Below are positions 23,696-34,690 of a stretch of DNA of 64,000 nucleotides, in pieces. Both the position numbers and the translations under genes were made by a program. The notes below the pieces were generated by a model. The model had not been told where the DNA came from and did no database searches. It worked only from the letters and a program-made list of their open reading frames with translations. The stretch's first letter is position 1, and the number at the start of each line of letters is the position of its first letter. The stretch is from Trichobilharzia regenti (lineage: Eukaryota; Platyhelminthes; Trematoda; Strigeidida; Schistosomatidae). The stretch lies in contig OX235270.1 of the NCBI GenBank assembly GCA_944472135.2, positions 86,127,168 through 86,191,167 of the forward strand, written 5' to 3'.

Positions 23696-25935
23696 TTCGA
23701 AAATGCGAGAGTTATCTCACTATAACACTTCTGTGTTGATCATTTCAAACAAGCATCGGGTGTTACAAATCTCGCATCTCCTTTATTGTGGTTTTGCCAT
23801 ATGCAGTTGTATCCAAGTGTTTTTTTATATATTAAATTTACTTCCCATCATAATTCCCCTAAACAGAATTTAGACACGCTGACAGAAAAAGCGTGAATTT
23901 GTTCAAAATGGTAAGGCCACACAATCAAGAAACTTACCGACTATGTTGGGAGGAAAAACACAAAATGTGCTCAGTAAACAGTTATTTCTCTTCTACGACT
24001 TCATTTTCATGCCGTACAGTCGTACTCATAATGCAGAAAAGACATTAAGTGACACTAAAATTTGCTCAGTTAACATACGGATGATAGGAATAAAAATAAT
24101 TAAAATGATTTATTAAGGATGTGGAGTTGAAGCGGAGGAATTTTTAGGGTCACTTACTTCCCTTTTCCGGATTATAAGTACGACCATACAGCATGAAAAT
24201 GAAGTCATGGAGGAGAAACATACCTTAGTGTTTGACGACTGAATATGCCAATTAAAAGTGATTGAGAGAACTTTACGGTAATTTCTTACTGACAATTCTG
24301 TTTGATGGTTCAGACTTAATTGCATCCATAATAGTTAACTTCAGTGTTATCGCTCACCTATGGTTTCACTGTTTATGGTTTCATGTGGTGGTTTTCGCAG
24401 TTAAGGGTTATAAGTTCCATGTCTTATTCCTTTAGGCTTCATCTCAATGGAACAGACTGCCCGCCGTCAATTTTATGTCACCTGATTTGACGGACATTCA
24501 GGTACGGCTTTCCGCATTCTGTCGCGTTACTTTTGACTTTTTGAACATAACTGCAAGTTGGTTATTCACCCGTCATTTTCGTACTGTAAATTCCTGAAAT
24601 TCATTTCATTTATTTGCTAATTTGTTATTTTCCCGAAATTTCCTTTTACTCTTCTCTGGTCTAATTGATTAATTACACGTTGCGGGAGAACTGAAGAGTT
24701 GTATGAGTAAGCCACAGGTGAGGCCAAACGTCGCCACGATATGTTTTCGCGCAGTGTATGGGTTACCGCGTTCTCTCCTATAGAGGCGTTATAAGCGCTC
24801 AGTTTTGTGAAAATAGATTATATTTGACTAGTTTTAGGCTTCTGTAGCCGAAAAAGCAATATTTTCATGTGTTTTGTTCTTAATAATGCGTAAAATTGTC
24901 TTGATAGCCCAGACGAATTACTACTAAAAAAAGTCATCCCTCTTAGGAAATTTTGCATATAAAGAATGTTTTTTGCGTTTTAGAGCCTTAAGGCTTTGTT
25001 GTTTGCGAGTTGTTTTTAGATCTTAAGGTTGTAAATTGACTACAGTTAATGGTTGCCGTTACCGCAGTTATTCTATGAGAATCGGGCATTTGAGGGAGAA
25101 ATAGCCCACAGACATAAGTTAGATGTATGTTTTGAGGATGTTAAACACTTCTGTTATCATCCGTGATGACCGAACTATTCCATGACACATCGAAGAGATC
25201 ATGCGATGAATGAGACAGGCTGCTAAATTTCCTGGTGAATATACCTATTTTGATGAAGTCCCTAGTTAAAATTGCTTAGGCGAAGATGTAATATTAGTTT
25301 AATTTACATTTACACACGGAATTTTAGAGGACCGTAATTGCTTAGTGCATGAAATGGCACCAGATTATGTTGATACCAGTGTGCATTGCCAATAGAGTGG
25401 ACTCCCACAGATAAAGGTGGTTCGCTTAAGCCCCCACCATCATATCCGCTGAATAGCAGTCTTCACCCTCCCACCTTTTAATATGATAGGCCCTGGCAAG
25501 TTACTCCTTTTGTTTTTAGAAAGAAATTTTTCTATTGCTACGTGTCATATAGACAGTTTTTGCATTCACGAGCTTACTCAACGAAACTCATGGTATGAAC
25601 GACTGCCTTCAGTCAGCCATTTTGTATGTATCGTCACCAACAGCATTTTTAAAATGTATATGTACACCAAATAAATGCAAGGGAATCAGAGATTTACAGT
25701 CTAGTTTCTAGATTTTAGTTATAAGCATAAGAACGAAGAGGCGATATGAAATGGTACGAAAAAAATACATAAAGGTACATAGTTATGTATATATATGCAT
25801 AAATAGAGATATTAGTTAATTATAATAGATGGTTCAGAAGAAGTAAATTGACAAACGTTTGCAAAGTACATATAAAATCGGTCTGTGTACACATATAATA
25901 CAAGTATACAAACTAGATTAAAAAGCATGTTTACA
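23696..25935. other. Upstream flank of the RSPH10B homologue, no gene recognised
   Basis: Should contain the promoter and any 5' UTR of the minus-strand gene. No clear TATA box or transcription start could be picked. A divergent gene on the plus strand is possible but no frame supports one. Confidence 0.4.
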
Positions 25936-26091
25936 GTTGGTATAGGGGTACTACAAGCTCAGGTAACTCACTGATACACAAAATAAATAGGAAAGGTACG
26001 AGTGCCGTGCCTTGTGGCACCCCTAACGCACTGGCGTCCAGTAAGAGAGGTTCAAGTTGATCCTGGCACTCTGCCTCCTATCCATAAGGAA

Positions 26092-26803
26092 CTACCTAAG
26101 CCAGTTTAGTAACCTGCCTTTGATACCAATACTTTCCAGCTTCATGAGTAGTCTTTTGCGAGGAACTTCATAGAAGGCTTTGCTGAAGTTTATGAAGATG
26201 ACGTCAACGGGTCTTCTGCCGTCCATAATATGACTCAGATTTCTCTTACAGTGGGGAGATTTGACAAACATGAGAGGTTTCTTCGGAAACCGTACTGTAC
26301 TCTGGATAACATTCTGTTGTTTCCCAGATATACCATGATACTTTTGCTGATTATTCTTCCTAGCGTCTTGATTAAAGTGCTGGTGAAACAAATATGCATG
26401 TGGTCTGAAGGGCTTTGCCTTGCCCCTCTTTTGGGTATGAGGGTTACTAAGGCGTCTTTCTAGTCCATTCAGGAGATAGCTTGAAGATTGTGGTCATTGG
26501 GCTGGCTATGTGAGCTGATAGCTCATTGAGAAGCCCTGGGTGAATATTATCAGGACCCATTGATTTTCCTGCGTCTAGTTTCATTAGGCAGTTGAGCGTG
26601 ATTTCTTGGTCGACGTCAACAGAATCTATCCCGTATTCCTCTAATGCAGCCAGAGCCAATCCTATGGAGGGTGATGACTTCTGTGTAAAGGCTTGGGAGA
26701 AGTAGCATGCCATTGTTTCTGATTTTTCTTGATCTTCATCGATTGTGTCACTGTCAGCAGTGTGGTTTGGGACACCATTAGATGTTTTATTCCTGAATTT
26801 CAT
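26092..26803 (-). pseudogene. CR1-type reverse transcriptase, N-terminal half
   Basis: Two frames on the minus strand cover fingers and palm: GKSMGPDNIHPGLLNELS, then a frameshift near 26,450, then DVIFINFSKAFYEVPRKRLL and LESIGIKGRLLNWL. The A-box aspartate expected in D-SKAFD is replaced (INFSKAFYEV), so this copy would be catalytically dead even without the truncation. Confidence 0.85.
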
Positions 26804-27464
26804 ATATGAGGAGATTTCATTAGGTCGTGCCTTTTCATTTTGAGCCGGGTGTGCCTCGAACTACATCCTTGATTGACGGATTTCTACAACAGCTTAGTTC
26901 CCAGTGGTGATGTATTATTTCCTGGTCTCAGGATTGTGAAATGTGTTAACGTCTGAGTAATTTACGGACTCCTCGGTTTATCCAAGGAGAGCCAGTCTTT
27001 TTGACACTTTGGAACAAACAAAGGGACGAAAGGTTCAGTTACCTGTGCGTAAAGTTGTTTGAGCTGGTACCATGTGGCTTCTAATTGGGATTCTGGGTTC
27101 ATGTACTCGTTCACTGAGTTGGCTGCCGACACGACAGCATATATATCAGCCTTCCAAATGTTTAGTCGAGCTGGGGTTCGGGCACATGATACTGCTACTG
27201 TGAACTTGAAAGTAAGCACTTCTTCCTAAAGGAAGATGTCGTGTGAGACATCCACACCATGGGAAACATTAGGTCCAGGGTTGAAGAGGAGTGCTATGAG
27301 TTATAATGCGTGGGCTTGATGACATGTTGGACTACCGATAGAGAAATGCTAGTTTCCAGCATTTAATAATCAAAGGAGTTGTCTGAAGATGGCATCGTCA
27401 GGCCTGTCCAGTCAACTGTTGCAGTGTTGAAGTCACCGACTGCTAGACTTGGAAATCCCGCTGT

Positions 27465-27878
27465 CTAGGAGCCTGGCTTCTCAAATGGGAAGTGGTCTGC
27501 ACCGCAGTCAGGACTGCAGTGTATGGTAATGAGGCCTATGCAACGTAGAAGCTCACACCACTCACTTTTGTGAGCAAGTGCTTCAGTGCTACTCATGGAT
27601 GAGCATTTCTTGAGGTAGATGACTGTGCCACCTCTTCTGCAGCTTGGTCGGTCCAGGCTATGCACTACTAAGTTTGACAGGTTAGCTTCGTTATCAGCGA
27701 CATCGGATGTCATCCATGTCTCCGTGATGATAAATACATCCGGATTTACAGAGTCCATCATGTTACCCAGCTCAGTCCGTTTGTTCAACAGGCTGTATGC
27801 ATTTGTGTAACAAACTGTCTTCTCAGTTTGGTGCTTCCACTGCCTACCCAGAGAGCTTTTTAGATCGCCAAATTTCAA
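27465..27878 (-). pseudogene. CR1-type AP endonuclease fragment
   Basis: 137 open codons with the family motifs NAYSLLNKRTEL, DVFIITETWMTSDV and SCRRGGTVIYLKK. The distal endonuclease half carrying the catalytic SDH is missing from this frame. Confidence 0.8.
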
Positions 27879-28181
27879 ACCTTGACAACCCGAAAACCCT
27901 TTATCTTAAGGTTTTTCGCCGTTTCAGTGTCGATCGCTTAATTCTAGCACCGCAGATTGCCTTTTGACGTGGTCTGCTTGGCGTGAGTCGGCATTGACGT
28001 ACATGCCTGATCCTTTAAGAGCTTGAGAGTTGCTGGGAATGGCATCCCTCTCTTCTTTGGAGTTTAGTATGAATTTGATGAGGCGTACAGGCTGATTTAA
28101 TGTAGAGTCAGGCTTTTGGCGATTTTCCGACCCCTGGTACACCTTCTCCTGCCAGTCTCTCCATTAATGTCACTGAAGCGC

Positions 28182-28540
28182 TGTCAATGTAGTTGAAGAT
28201 TGAACGATCGATTCATGGTTGTTTGCTCGAACCTAACTTCCCCACAATTTTCGCGGGTCATCAATACACCAGTCATCGTCTCATCGGTCGCTGTTCAGAA
28301 AGAAGTTAGAAAAAACTGTCAGAAGTAATATCGTGATTTATTGTTGTAATAATTGTTCTTAGACTTTAGTTGTAATGCTGGATATATCCTGGTGTTAGAA
28401 TAAAGAGTTTTTGAGTTGCCAATCTGTGTTCTGGTTTTTGTGTCCGGTAATACTAGGCGTTTCTGAAAATCTTCGAGGGACAGCGTGAGGTCCAGCGTAG
28501 CAAGAGCTGGTCATTAACGGTTTATGAGACTTGACTGACA
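28182..28540 (+). mobile_element. BEL/Pao LTR (family 2), 359 bp, no partner
   Basis: Starts TGTCAATGTAGTTGAAG and ends TTGACTGACA, the same length as the LTRs at 31.2, 40.6 and 52.3 kb. An AATAAA poly(A) signal lies at 28,399-28,404. No matching 5-bp target duplication flanks it (agcgc versus gtagg), so it probably arose by recombination or its flank was rearranged. It abuts the 5' end of the CR1 copy. Confidence 0.88.
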
Positions 28541-29355
28541 GTAGGCAAATATAAAGTGTTCAACTTTTATATTACTTCTTTCTAACTTCAGTGATTTAAA
28601 AAGTACACTTTATTCACTTATTCGCAGGTATCCGGTAACGTCAGTCAACCTGGTCACAGCAATTCGACATCGCCGAAATAATTACGACAAACAACTGCGT
28701 AAAGACATTTGCCTGTTATTATTTCTCATTAAATGTATTTAACATTCTGCTTACCGTACTTTTCTTACTCTATCTGAGTGAAACTAAATTTGTCATCATG
28801 TCGAGAAGGAGGCCTGACTTATCAATCAGACCTCAGAAAGTAATTGTTGGCATAATTCAACGTAGGTGAAATCTTACCATGACTGCTACAGCTCAACCTA
28901 TTCACTTATTCGTCTCGTGTAGACTTCATTTTACACTGTACGTTAACACTCGTAATCATATGGACAGACATCACGCTTTAAGTGAAATAATGGTAAGGCA
29001 CTACTTTTGAACAGACTTAACCTTATACGAAATCGACTCAGTTGAAGCCACTAAGTTCATTTCCTTTTTTCAAAAACTGAAGTATTTTTGTCGTTGGTCC
29101 CTACAGACTTACCTATGACTAGGAGACGTAATCGCGTAACCATAGGCAGATGTTTAGGCTTGACTAAACTGCTTATAATTCACCATTTATATCGATCGAT
29201 AGTGTTGCTACAGAAATACACTTATGTATAGTAACGAGTTCATGCCCTAAGGAGTACCAGTCTAGCATACCGTACTCCCACCGCATGCAGAACAATTAGG
29301 ACACAATAATATTAGATAGAAAATTTTATTTCACTGAAACTCAAACAAGTTTATT
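28541..29355. other. No gene or repeat recognised
   Basis: AT-rich sequence between an LTR and an RTE fragment; no supported feature. Confidence 0.4.
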
Positions 29356-29359
29356 TACA

Positions 29360-30060
29360 TGTATTAACTGAGGACAGTCCAAGACGAATGTCTCCCATTA
29401 TTCGGCGGAAACTGCCCAGTGTCCAATTGTGTCACGTTAAAATTTGTCTTGCTTCCCGATTCTGGAGTTGATATCCTTGTCAGTTCCGCCTGTAGTTGAA
29501 ACGATGCTTCCCAGGTAGGTAGGTGAAGGAGGTTGTTTCTTCCAGGTTCCTCCCATTTATGCTGACTGATTGTTGTCTGTTGTTGTTGCTGCTGTTGGTG
29601 TTGGCCAGGAATCTTCACCTCTGTTTTATTTATGTTCACTTGAAGTCCTATCTTTGATGCTGCTTCTGCCAGCTTGTTGCTTTTCACTTGCATATCTTCC
29701 AGTTTGCGGAATATCAGACATATATCATCGGCGAAGTCCAGATCCTCCATTTTATACTTGTTTACTCATCGCCCGTTGTCTGTCGCATTATCCAATCTAC
29801 TGCAATCAGGAAGATCATTGGTGATAGTAGACAGCCTTGTCCCACTCCCGTCCTTACTTTGAAGGCTTCCATAAGTTTCCCGTTGTGGATTACTTGGTAT
29901 GCAGCATTGTCATATGACTGTTGAATGAGATGTATAATTGTCGATGGCAGCCCACAGTAGCGAAGTAGTTGCCAAATGACCTCTCAATCGACGCTGTCGA
30001 AGGCCTTTTCGAAGCTGATGAGGTTGAGATACAGAAGTGACTGCCAGTAATTGTACCATC
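29360..30060 (-). mobile_element. RTE-type LINE fragment with reverse-transcriptase core
   Basis: On the minus strand: WQSLLYLNLISFEKAFDSVD (box A), a stop (TGA for R), EVIWQLLRY, GVGQGCLLSPMIFLIAVDW (box B), then MEDLDFADDICLIF (box C, intact FADD). Then LQVNINKTEV and a CAA-repeat glutamine run. It is cut off at both ends; the missing 3' end is unusual for an RTE copy and implies deletion or rearrangement. Confidence 0.9.
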
Positions 30061-31199
30061 GAGTCATTCAAGAATACATTCGACAATACTTTTTTAGTGG
30101 TCCGAGGGACAAAAATAGTGGAGCGAAACACACATGCTAGATGAAAGTTCTACAAAGCTGTCTCACTACTACACAATGTCTCACTCGTGGATTTTCTCTC
30201 CACATGTGAACGTATCGACATACTAGTGTGTGGAAACGTTCGTCAGTGTTAGCAATATATAAGGTCCATGCCTTTTTAAAGTCTTCTAGTGCGTTCGTAG
30301 CTTCTTACATATGTCCTGCCCGTTAAAGAAGCACATTATTGCCACACCTTGTCACAGTTAATTTTCAAGAAACACAGGATACCAGACTGTGTGGGTGAGG
30401 AATATCGAAGTAGGAAATACTGTACGTGTAATCACAACTCAAGGAATCCATTGGGGCCCACGGGACGGTAGTCACTGATAGCCACCATAGTGCCTGACCA
30501 GTTTCAAGGTATTTTATAACGAAACGAGCAGTGCATTTGTATAAAAAACAATGAAACAATGTTAGAATAGTCAAATGTTACATCTATGTTTGTCGAAGTT
30601 GCTTGCAGACGACGCATAACACAACCACACAAAACCGCACACGTAGCACCTACCAAGGACAAATTGAAAATCCAATTGACCGTCACTATTCTAGCCAATG
30701 AAAGACGATAAAACCTGAGGCGCGGAAAATTTAACTCGTGCTGACGTAAATCCTCACCCGTAAGCCACCGGCAATGGATAGCGGCGCACGCCGGGTGAGG
30801 TGTTATCGCGATGTTGTGTTTGGGTTGTTCTACGTTGTTTGCAGGTGTTTTTCGACTGAAGTGGATTATAAATACCATATTTCAACAAAAAACGTGGGAA
30901 ATGGTGGAAAGTAGACGTTTTCAGCATTTTAAATGAACATGTATCTGTCATAGAATTTCGTTGTTCCTATGCATGAGGAATGTTAAGTTTTGTCTGTAAA
31001 TTGTTAATTATTGTAATAAAAACGAAATAAGTTAGATAAATAAATCTGCGAGTTATCAAAACTTGGTAACAGTCACAAGATCTCGCAGTTATAAAGGAGT
31101 GTGACTTGATGTATTCGTAAGATAACAGCGAAGAAATATAGTTTTTCCTAATAGGTACGTTGGTTTGTTGCATTTTTGTATTGCTAATTATTTTGTAGC
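30061..31199. other. No gene recognised; one 124-codon minus frame
   Basis: The minus frame 30,878-30,504 is fairly long and less AT-rich than its surroundings (GEDLRQHELNFPRLRFYRLS), but I recognise no family and see no introns or start context. It could be part of an unrecognised repeat. Confidence 0.3.
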
Positions 31200-31204
31200 A
31201 GATG

Positions 31205-31563
31205 TGACAGCCACGTCTCATAAACCGTTAATGCCCAGCTCTTGCTGCACTCGGGCTCACGCTGTTCCACGAAGCTTCTCAGAAACGCTTAGTAATAACG
31301 GACGCAAAAACCAAAACACCAATTGGCGACTGGAGAATTCTTTATTGTAACACCAACATATAAACACTCTTACAACTAAGGTCTGTGAACAAATATTACA
31401 ATAATAAATCACAATATTACTTCTGACGGTTTTCTGCTGACTTCTTTCTGAACAGCGACCGATGAGACGATGACTGGCTGATTGATGCCTCCGCGAAAAT
31501 TAGGGAGGTTGGTTTTGAGCGAACAACCATGAATTGATCGTTCAATCTTCAACTACATTGACA
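31205..31563 (-). mobile_element. BEL/Pao solo LTR (family 2) with 5-bp target duplication
   Basis: 359 bp, TGTCAATG at the minus-strand start and TGTCA at its end. AGATG occurs directly on both sides (31,200-31,204 and 31,564-31,568), the 5-bp duplication expected of BEL integrase. No internal sequence remains, so it formed by LTR-LTR recombination after a real insertion. It is more diverged than the other family-2 LTRs. Confidence 0.92.
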
Positions 31564-31568
31564 AGATG

Positions 31569-32096
31569 TTTCACTGTTGTTGACTTGCAGGCTAAAATTG
31601 TAATTTATTCAATGGTTCACTCTGTTTGGAGGCTTTAATGAAGTGCACTTAAAGAATTTGCGTGCTACCATTGGAATCTTTGTGACATTATAAATTTATT
31701 TATCGAAATAAATATTTCTTAACAGTTTTAATGGTATTTCTGTGCTACTACTTCCCTTCGCTTGTCGAAAGAATAGTGATTTACTCACTTCTGGAATGCG
31801 TAATGATTTACTTTGACAGTGATAATTTGCGCAGCATAAGAACACTAGGATAATTATCTTAATAGGATATACCTATAATGCGTTAATTTGGATGCACGTA
31901 GCCATCCTACATTTGTTATTATGTATATGTAGTAATTGAATAACAAACACAAGCTCAACGTACAATTTTTCGCTACCCTGGTGAAAGCTAATCTTTTACG
32001 CAATCAGATTGAATGTAACTGAGATGTTGCACACACATAAGGACTTTGACAGTACTTTAATAAAGGGTTACTATATTTCGTTATAACAATACAAAC
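31569..32096. other. No gene recognised
   Basis: AT-rich spacer between the solo LTR and the BEL element at 32.1 kb. Confidence 0.5.
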
Positions 32097-32101
32097 ACAT
32101 G

Positions 32102-32228
32102 TGTCAAGGAACTTATCTCTAAGTTCCTATTGCTACAAAGACACTCCGAACCGATAAATATTATGTACTTTCTTCGACTTTAACTCCAAAACACCAGCAT
32201 TGTAAGAAGGAAGTTTTATTGTTTGGCA
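32102..32228 (-). repeat. BEL family 1, 3' LTR, second part
   Basis: Continues the 3' LTR after the RTE insertion, from gccaaacaata to the terminal GACA. The sum of the two parts (about 309 bp) equals the intact 5' LTR. Confidence 0.88.
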
Positions 32229-34244
32229 GTTATTATTGTATCCTTTAATTCCTAGAGGAAAATAAGGCTTCAGCCGCGCGTCTCCACTGCATTCGATTTT
32301 CTGCCAACTTTTTCACCCCACCCTACGTCTGCCCGCACGCTTTCATCTCCTCTTCACATGACCCCCTCCTCGTCACCCTCGCAATGACGGCCAACCGATC
32401 TTGAGTATTGAGCGAAGGCAACTGTTAATGAAGGTCTGTAGTTTGTTTGAGATGCGCCAGTAATGGCGTCATCAACTCCGCGGTTGTCTCTGGGCCCATT
32501 CGCAATGCTTCTGCTGGGATTCCATCTGTTCCTGCTGCTTCTCCGGCTTTTAGCATCTTGATTACATTCAGGACTTCTGATTTCGTCAGGGGGTCGATGT
32601 TCACTGGAAGCCCTGCTTCCGGCGTTGGTACTGTTGGGCGCGTTGTGGGTGGCGGTCGATTTAGAAGTCTTTTGAAGTGTTCAGCTGAGTGTTTTCTTTG
32701 CTCTACTTCTTTGGTGATTGGCTTTCCATTATCATCCCTTAATGGCTTAATCTGTGTCGAAATTTTGCCCGAAAGGTTTCAAATTGTTTGGTGGAGTGTG
32801 GCGAGGTCTCCTTTGCCCGCAGCTTGTTCTGCTTTACTTGACATGGCTTCGTAATATTTTCTTTTGTCTTCCTTGGCACTCTTCTTTCCTCTTTTGTTCA
32901 GTGTATTGTAATTTGCATTCAACTCCTGTTTTTGTTGCTCGCCGGTACACTGGATAATCTTTTGTTCGACTATCTTTCTCTCTTCTATTAGTTTCGAAGT
33001 GTCCATAGTGAGCCACTATTTTTCCTGCCTCTTCTTTCTGCCTAGAACTTCCATGCAGGTTTGACTCCACAGTGTTTTCAAGTTGTCCCAGTGCTTTTCG
33101 ACGCCAACCTCTTCGCTAGTGTTAATTTGTGTCTCGGCTTTGTCCCTTATGTTTGCGATGAAGATATCCTTTGTAGCCTGGTGCTTCAGCTTTTGAGTGT
33201 TGAACTTGGCTTGTGGTCTATCTGCAGCACCTGTTTCCCTGAAAGCTTTTAATTTGATTTGGATTGTCCCTTGTACGAGGTAGTGGTCTGAGCCAACGTC
33301 TGCTCCTCTTCTTGCTTTTGTGTCTAGTAAGCTGCGCCTCCACTTCCTTGAGATTGAGATGAGGTCATTTTGGTTTTTCGTTTGCCCATCTGGTGACACC
33401 CATGTAGCCTTGTGGATATCTTTGTGTTTGTACACGCTGCCACCAATCACTAGTTCACTGAAGGCGCAGAAGTCGGCGAAGAGTTCTCCATTTTCATTCA
33501 CTTCTCCGAGAGCTTCTCTACCCATGATAAGTTCTCCTTCTGTGTTGTCTGTTCCCAGTTTGGCGTTCGTGTCTCCCATTAGTATTTTAATGTCGCCAGC
33601 TGGAGTATTGTCCATTGTTACCTGTAATTGTCTGTAGAATTCTTCTTTCTTTATGAGGTCTGCGTTGTTTGTGGGTGCATAACATTGTATAATTGACACT
33701 TTTCTTCTTTTGGATTTGAATCTGGCGGCCATTATCATGGACGAGAACGCTCCCGATTGCATCAAGACATTTGTTGCCGTTGGTGACATCATGATAGCCA
33801 CGCCCTCGGTGTGCGTGTGGTTATCTTCTGGGTGACCGGAGTAGATCACTGACTCACCCGTTGATAATTTGGTGAGTCCACTCCCATTCCATCTGCCTTC
33901 ACATATTCCCAGTACTTGTATTCCGTATCTTTTCATCTCGTTGGCGATCTGGGCAGCTTTGCCAGTCTCGTACATAGTTCGGACGTTCCATGTCCCCACA
34001 CAGACTTTTTCTTTTGGTGCAAAGAGGTTCATAGTACTGAAGTTTCTGTAGCAATTTTGTTTACAGGGTGGGGTTGCTAGCCTCACGCCTGAGAAAGGGA
34101 TTGTTACACTAAGATAAAGCTTAGAGAGGAGCTACTTTGTGGGTTGCCCCCCTTAAAACCGGAAAAAAGGAATCAAACAGTCAGAAACACACCAGCAAAT
34201 GGAAAATAATTCCTAGCAATAAAGGCAGCAAGCGACAACAACAA
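32229..34244 (-). mobile_element. RTE-type LINE nested in a BEL LTR, internally deleted
   Basis: Inserted in the 3' LTR of the BEL element. On the minus strand the 5' part (UTR with gctagcaaccccaccctgta, endonuclease, start of the reverse transcriptase) is complete. The reverse-transcriptase core and most of the C-terminal region are deleted: about 32,440 joins LMTPLLAHL directly to LQTFINSCLRSIL, then to the 3' tail ending ctaggaattaaaggata. Both ends are present, so the deletion may have occurred before or after insertion. It is younger than the BEL element it interrupts. Confidence 0.9.
32455..34086 (-). pseudogene. RTE endonuclease / reverse-transcriptase ORF, broken
   Basis: The first 356 codons (34,086-33,016) are open. 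They hold the full AP-endonuclease: VCVGTWNVRTMYETGKAA, LGICEGRWNGSG, YSGHPEDNHTHTEGVAI, ILMGDTNAKLG, and GADVGSDHYLV with its catalytic DH. In the NQIDFIS motif it reads NQNDLIS, a change that could affect activity. The same frame continues past TAG (33,018-33,016) and TGA (32,781-32,779) to the reverse-transcriptase start (MLKAGEAAGTDGIPAEAL) and then stops at the deletion. Confidence 0.9.
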
Positions 34245-34426
34245 TAAGAGGGGAGAATAATACAAGTCTATAAACAAATGTTTTATACGAAATTATTATG
34301 TACTTTTATTCGTTTTCGTTCGTCTTATTCACACTCGTACATGATGGAACCATTCGCGCCTTCGAGTTGCTCAATGATGGCGACCAAGGCGAATGAACCA
34401 ACGTTCAATGTTCATTTCCATTGACA
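34245..34426 (-). repeat. BEL family 1, 3' LTR, first part
   Basis: Starts TGTCAATGG on the minus strand right after the purine-rich tract, and is interrupted near 34,245 by the RTE 5' end. Confidence 0.88.
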
Positions 34427-34690
34427 AAAGGGGTCCGTCCCTTTTTTCCATAGCGCCTATAACCTTGAACTGAACTGCCAACGCGAGAACCTGGGCCAAC
34501 CGAGGCTAGACTAAATTGGAAAAGCAAGACAAAAAAGCCCGACACACAAAAACCATACCACATCACACCGACACGCTCTCCCCGGCGCGTGGAATATACG
34601 CTCTCTGTTGGACTGCTCACCGATGTACTACTCGTTAAAGTATTGTAGAACATAAAACAGCACGCCTACAACCCTTCTCAGGTTGACGCC
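34427..34690 (-). other. BEL family 1, 3' untranslated segment with polypurine tract
   Basis: Lies between the pol stop and the 3' LTR. The minus strand has ggaaaaaagggac just before the LTR, the likely plus-strand primer. The equivalent segment of family 2 lies at 40,925-41,134 and 52,664-52,873. An open frame here (34,653-34,405) is not considered a gene. Confidence 0.75.

Larger units (their letters stand above)
25940..28180 (-). mobile_element. CR1-type LINE, 3'-truncated and broken
   Basis: Read on the minus strand it has a gag-like start (from about 28,140) and an endonuclease part (27,878-27,465: YTNAYSLLNKRTELGNMM, ITETWMT, SCRRGGTVIYLK). A linker follows (27,219-26,962), then the reverse-transcriptase start (26,803-26,447: MKLDAGKSMGPDNIHPGLL) and its middle (26,391-26,092: VDVIFINFSKAFYEVPRKRL). 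The VPQGTALVPFLFIL block lies near 26,010. The sequence ends before the catalytic FADD box. CR1 copies normally lose their 5' end, so loss of the 3' half points to later deletion. Several frameshifts. Confidence 0.85.

Noticed and set aside
34405..34653. 82-codon minus frame after the BEL pol gene, considered as an env or accessory gene
   Set aside because: It covers the polypurine tract and runs into the LTR. The corresponding family 2 segment has no equivalent frame, so it is untranslated sequence.
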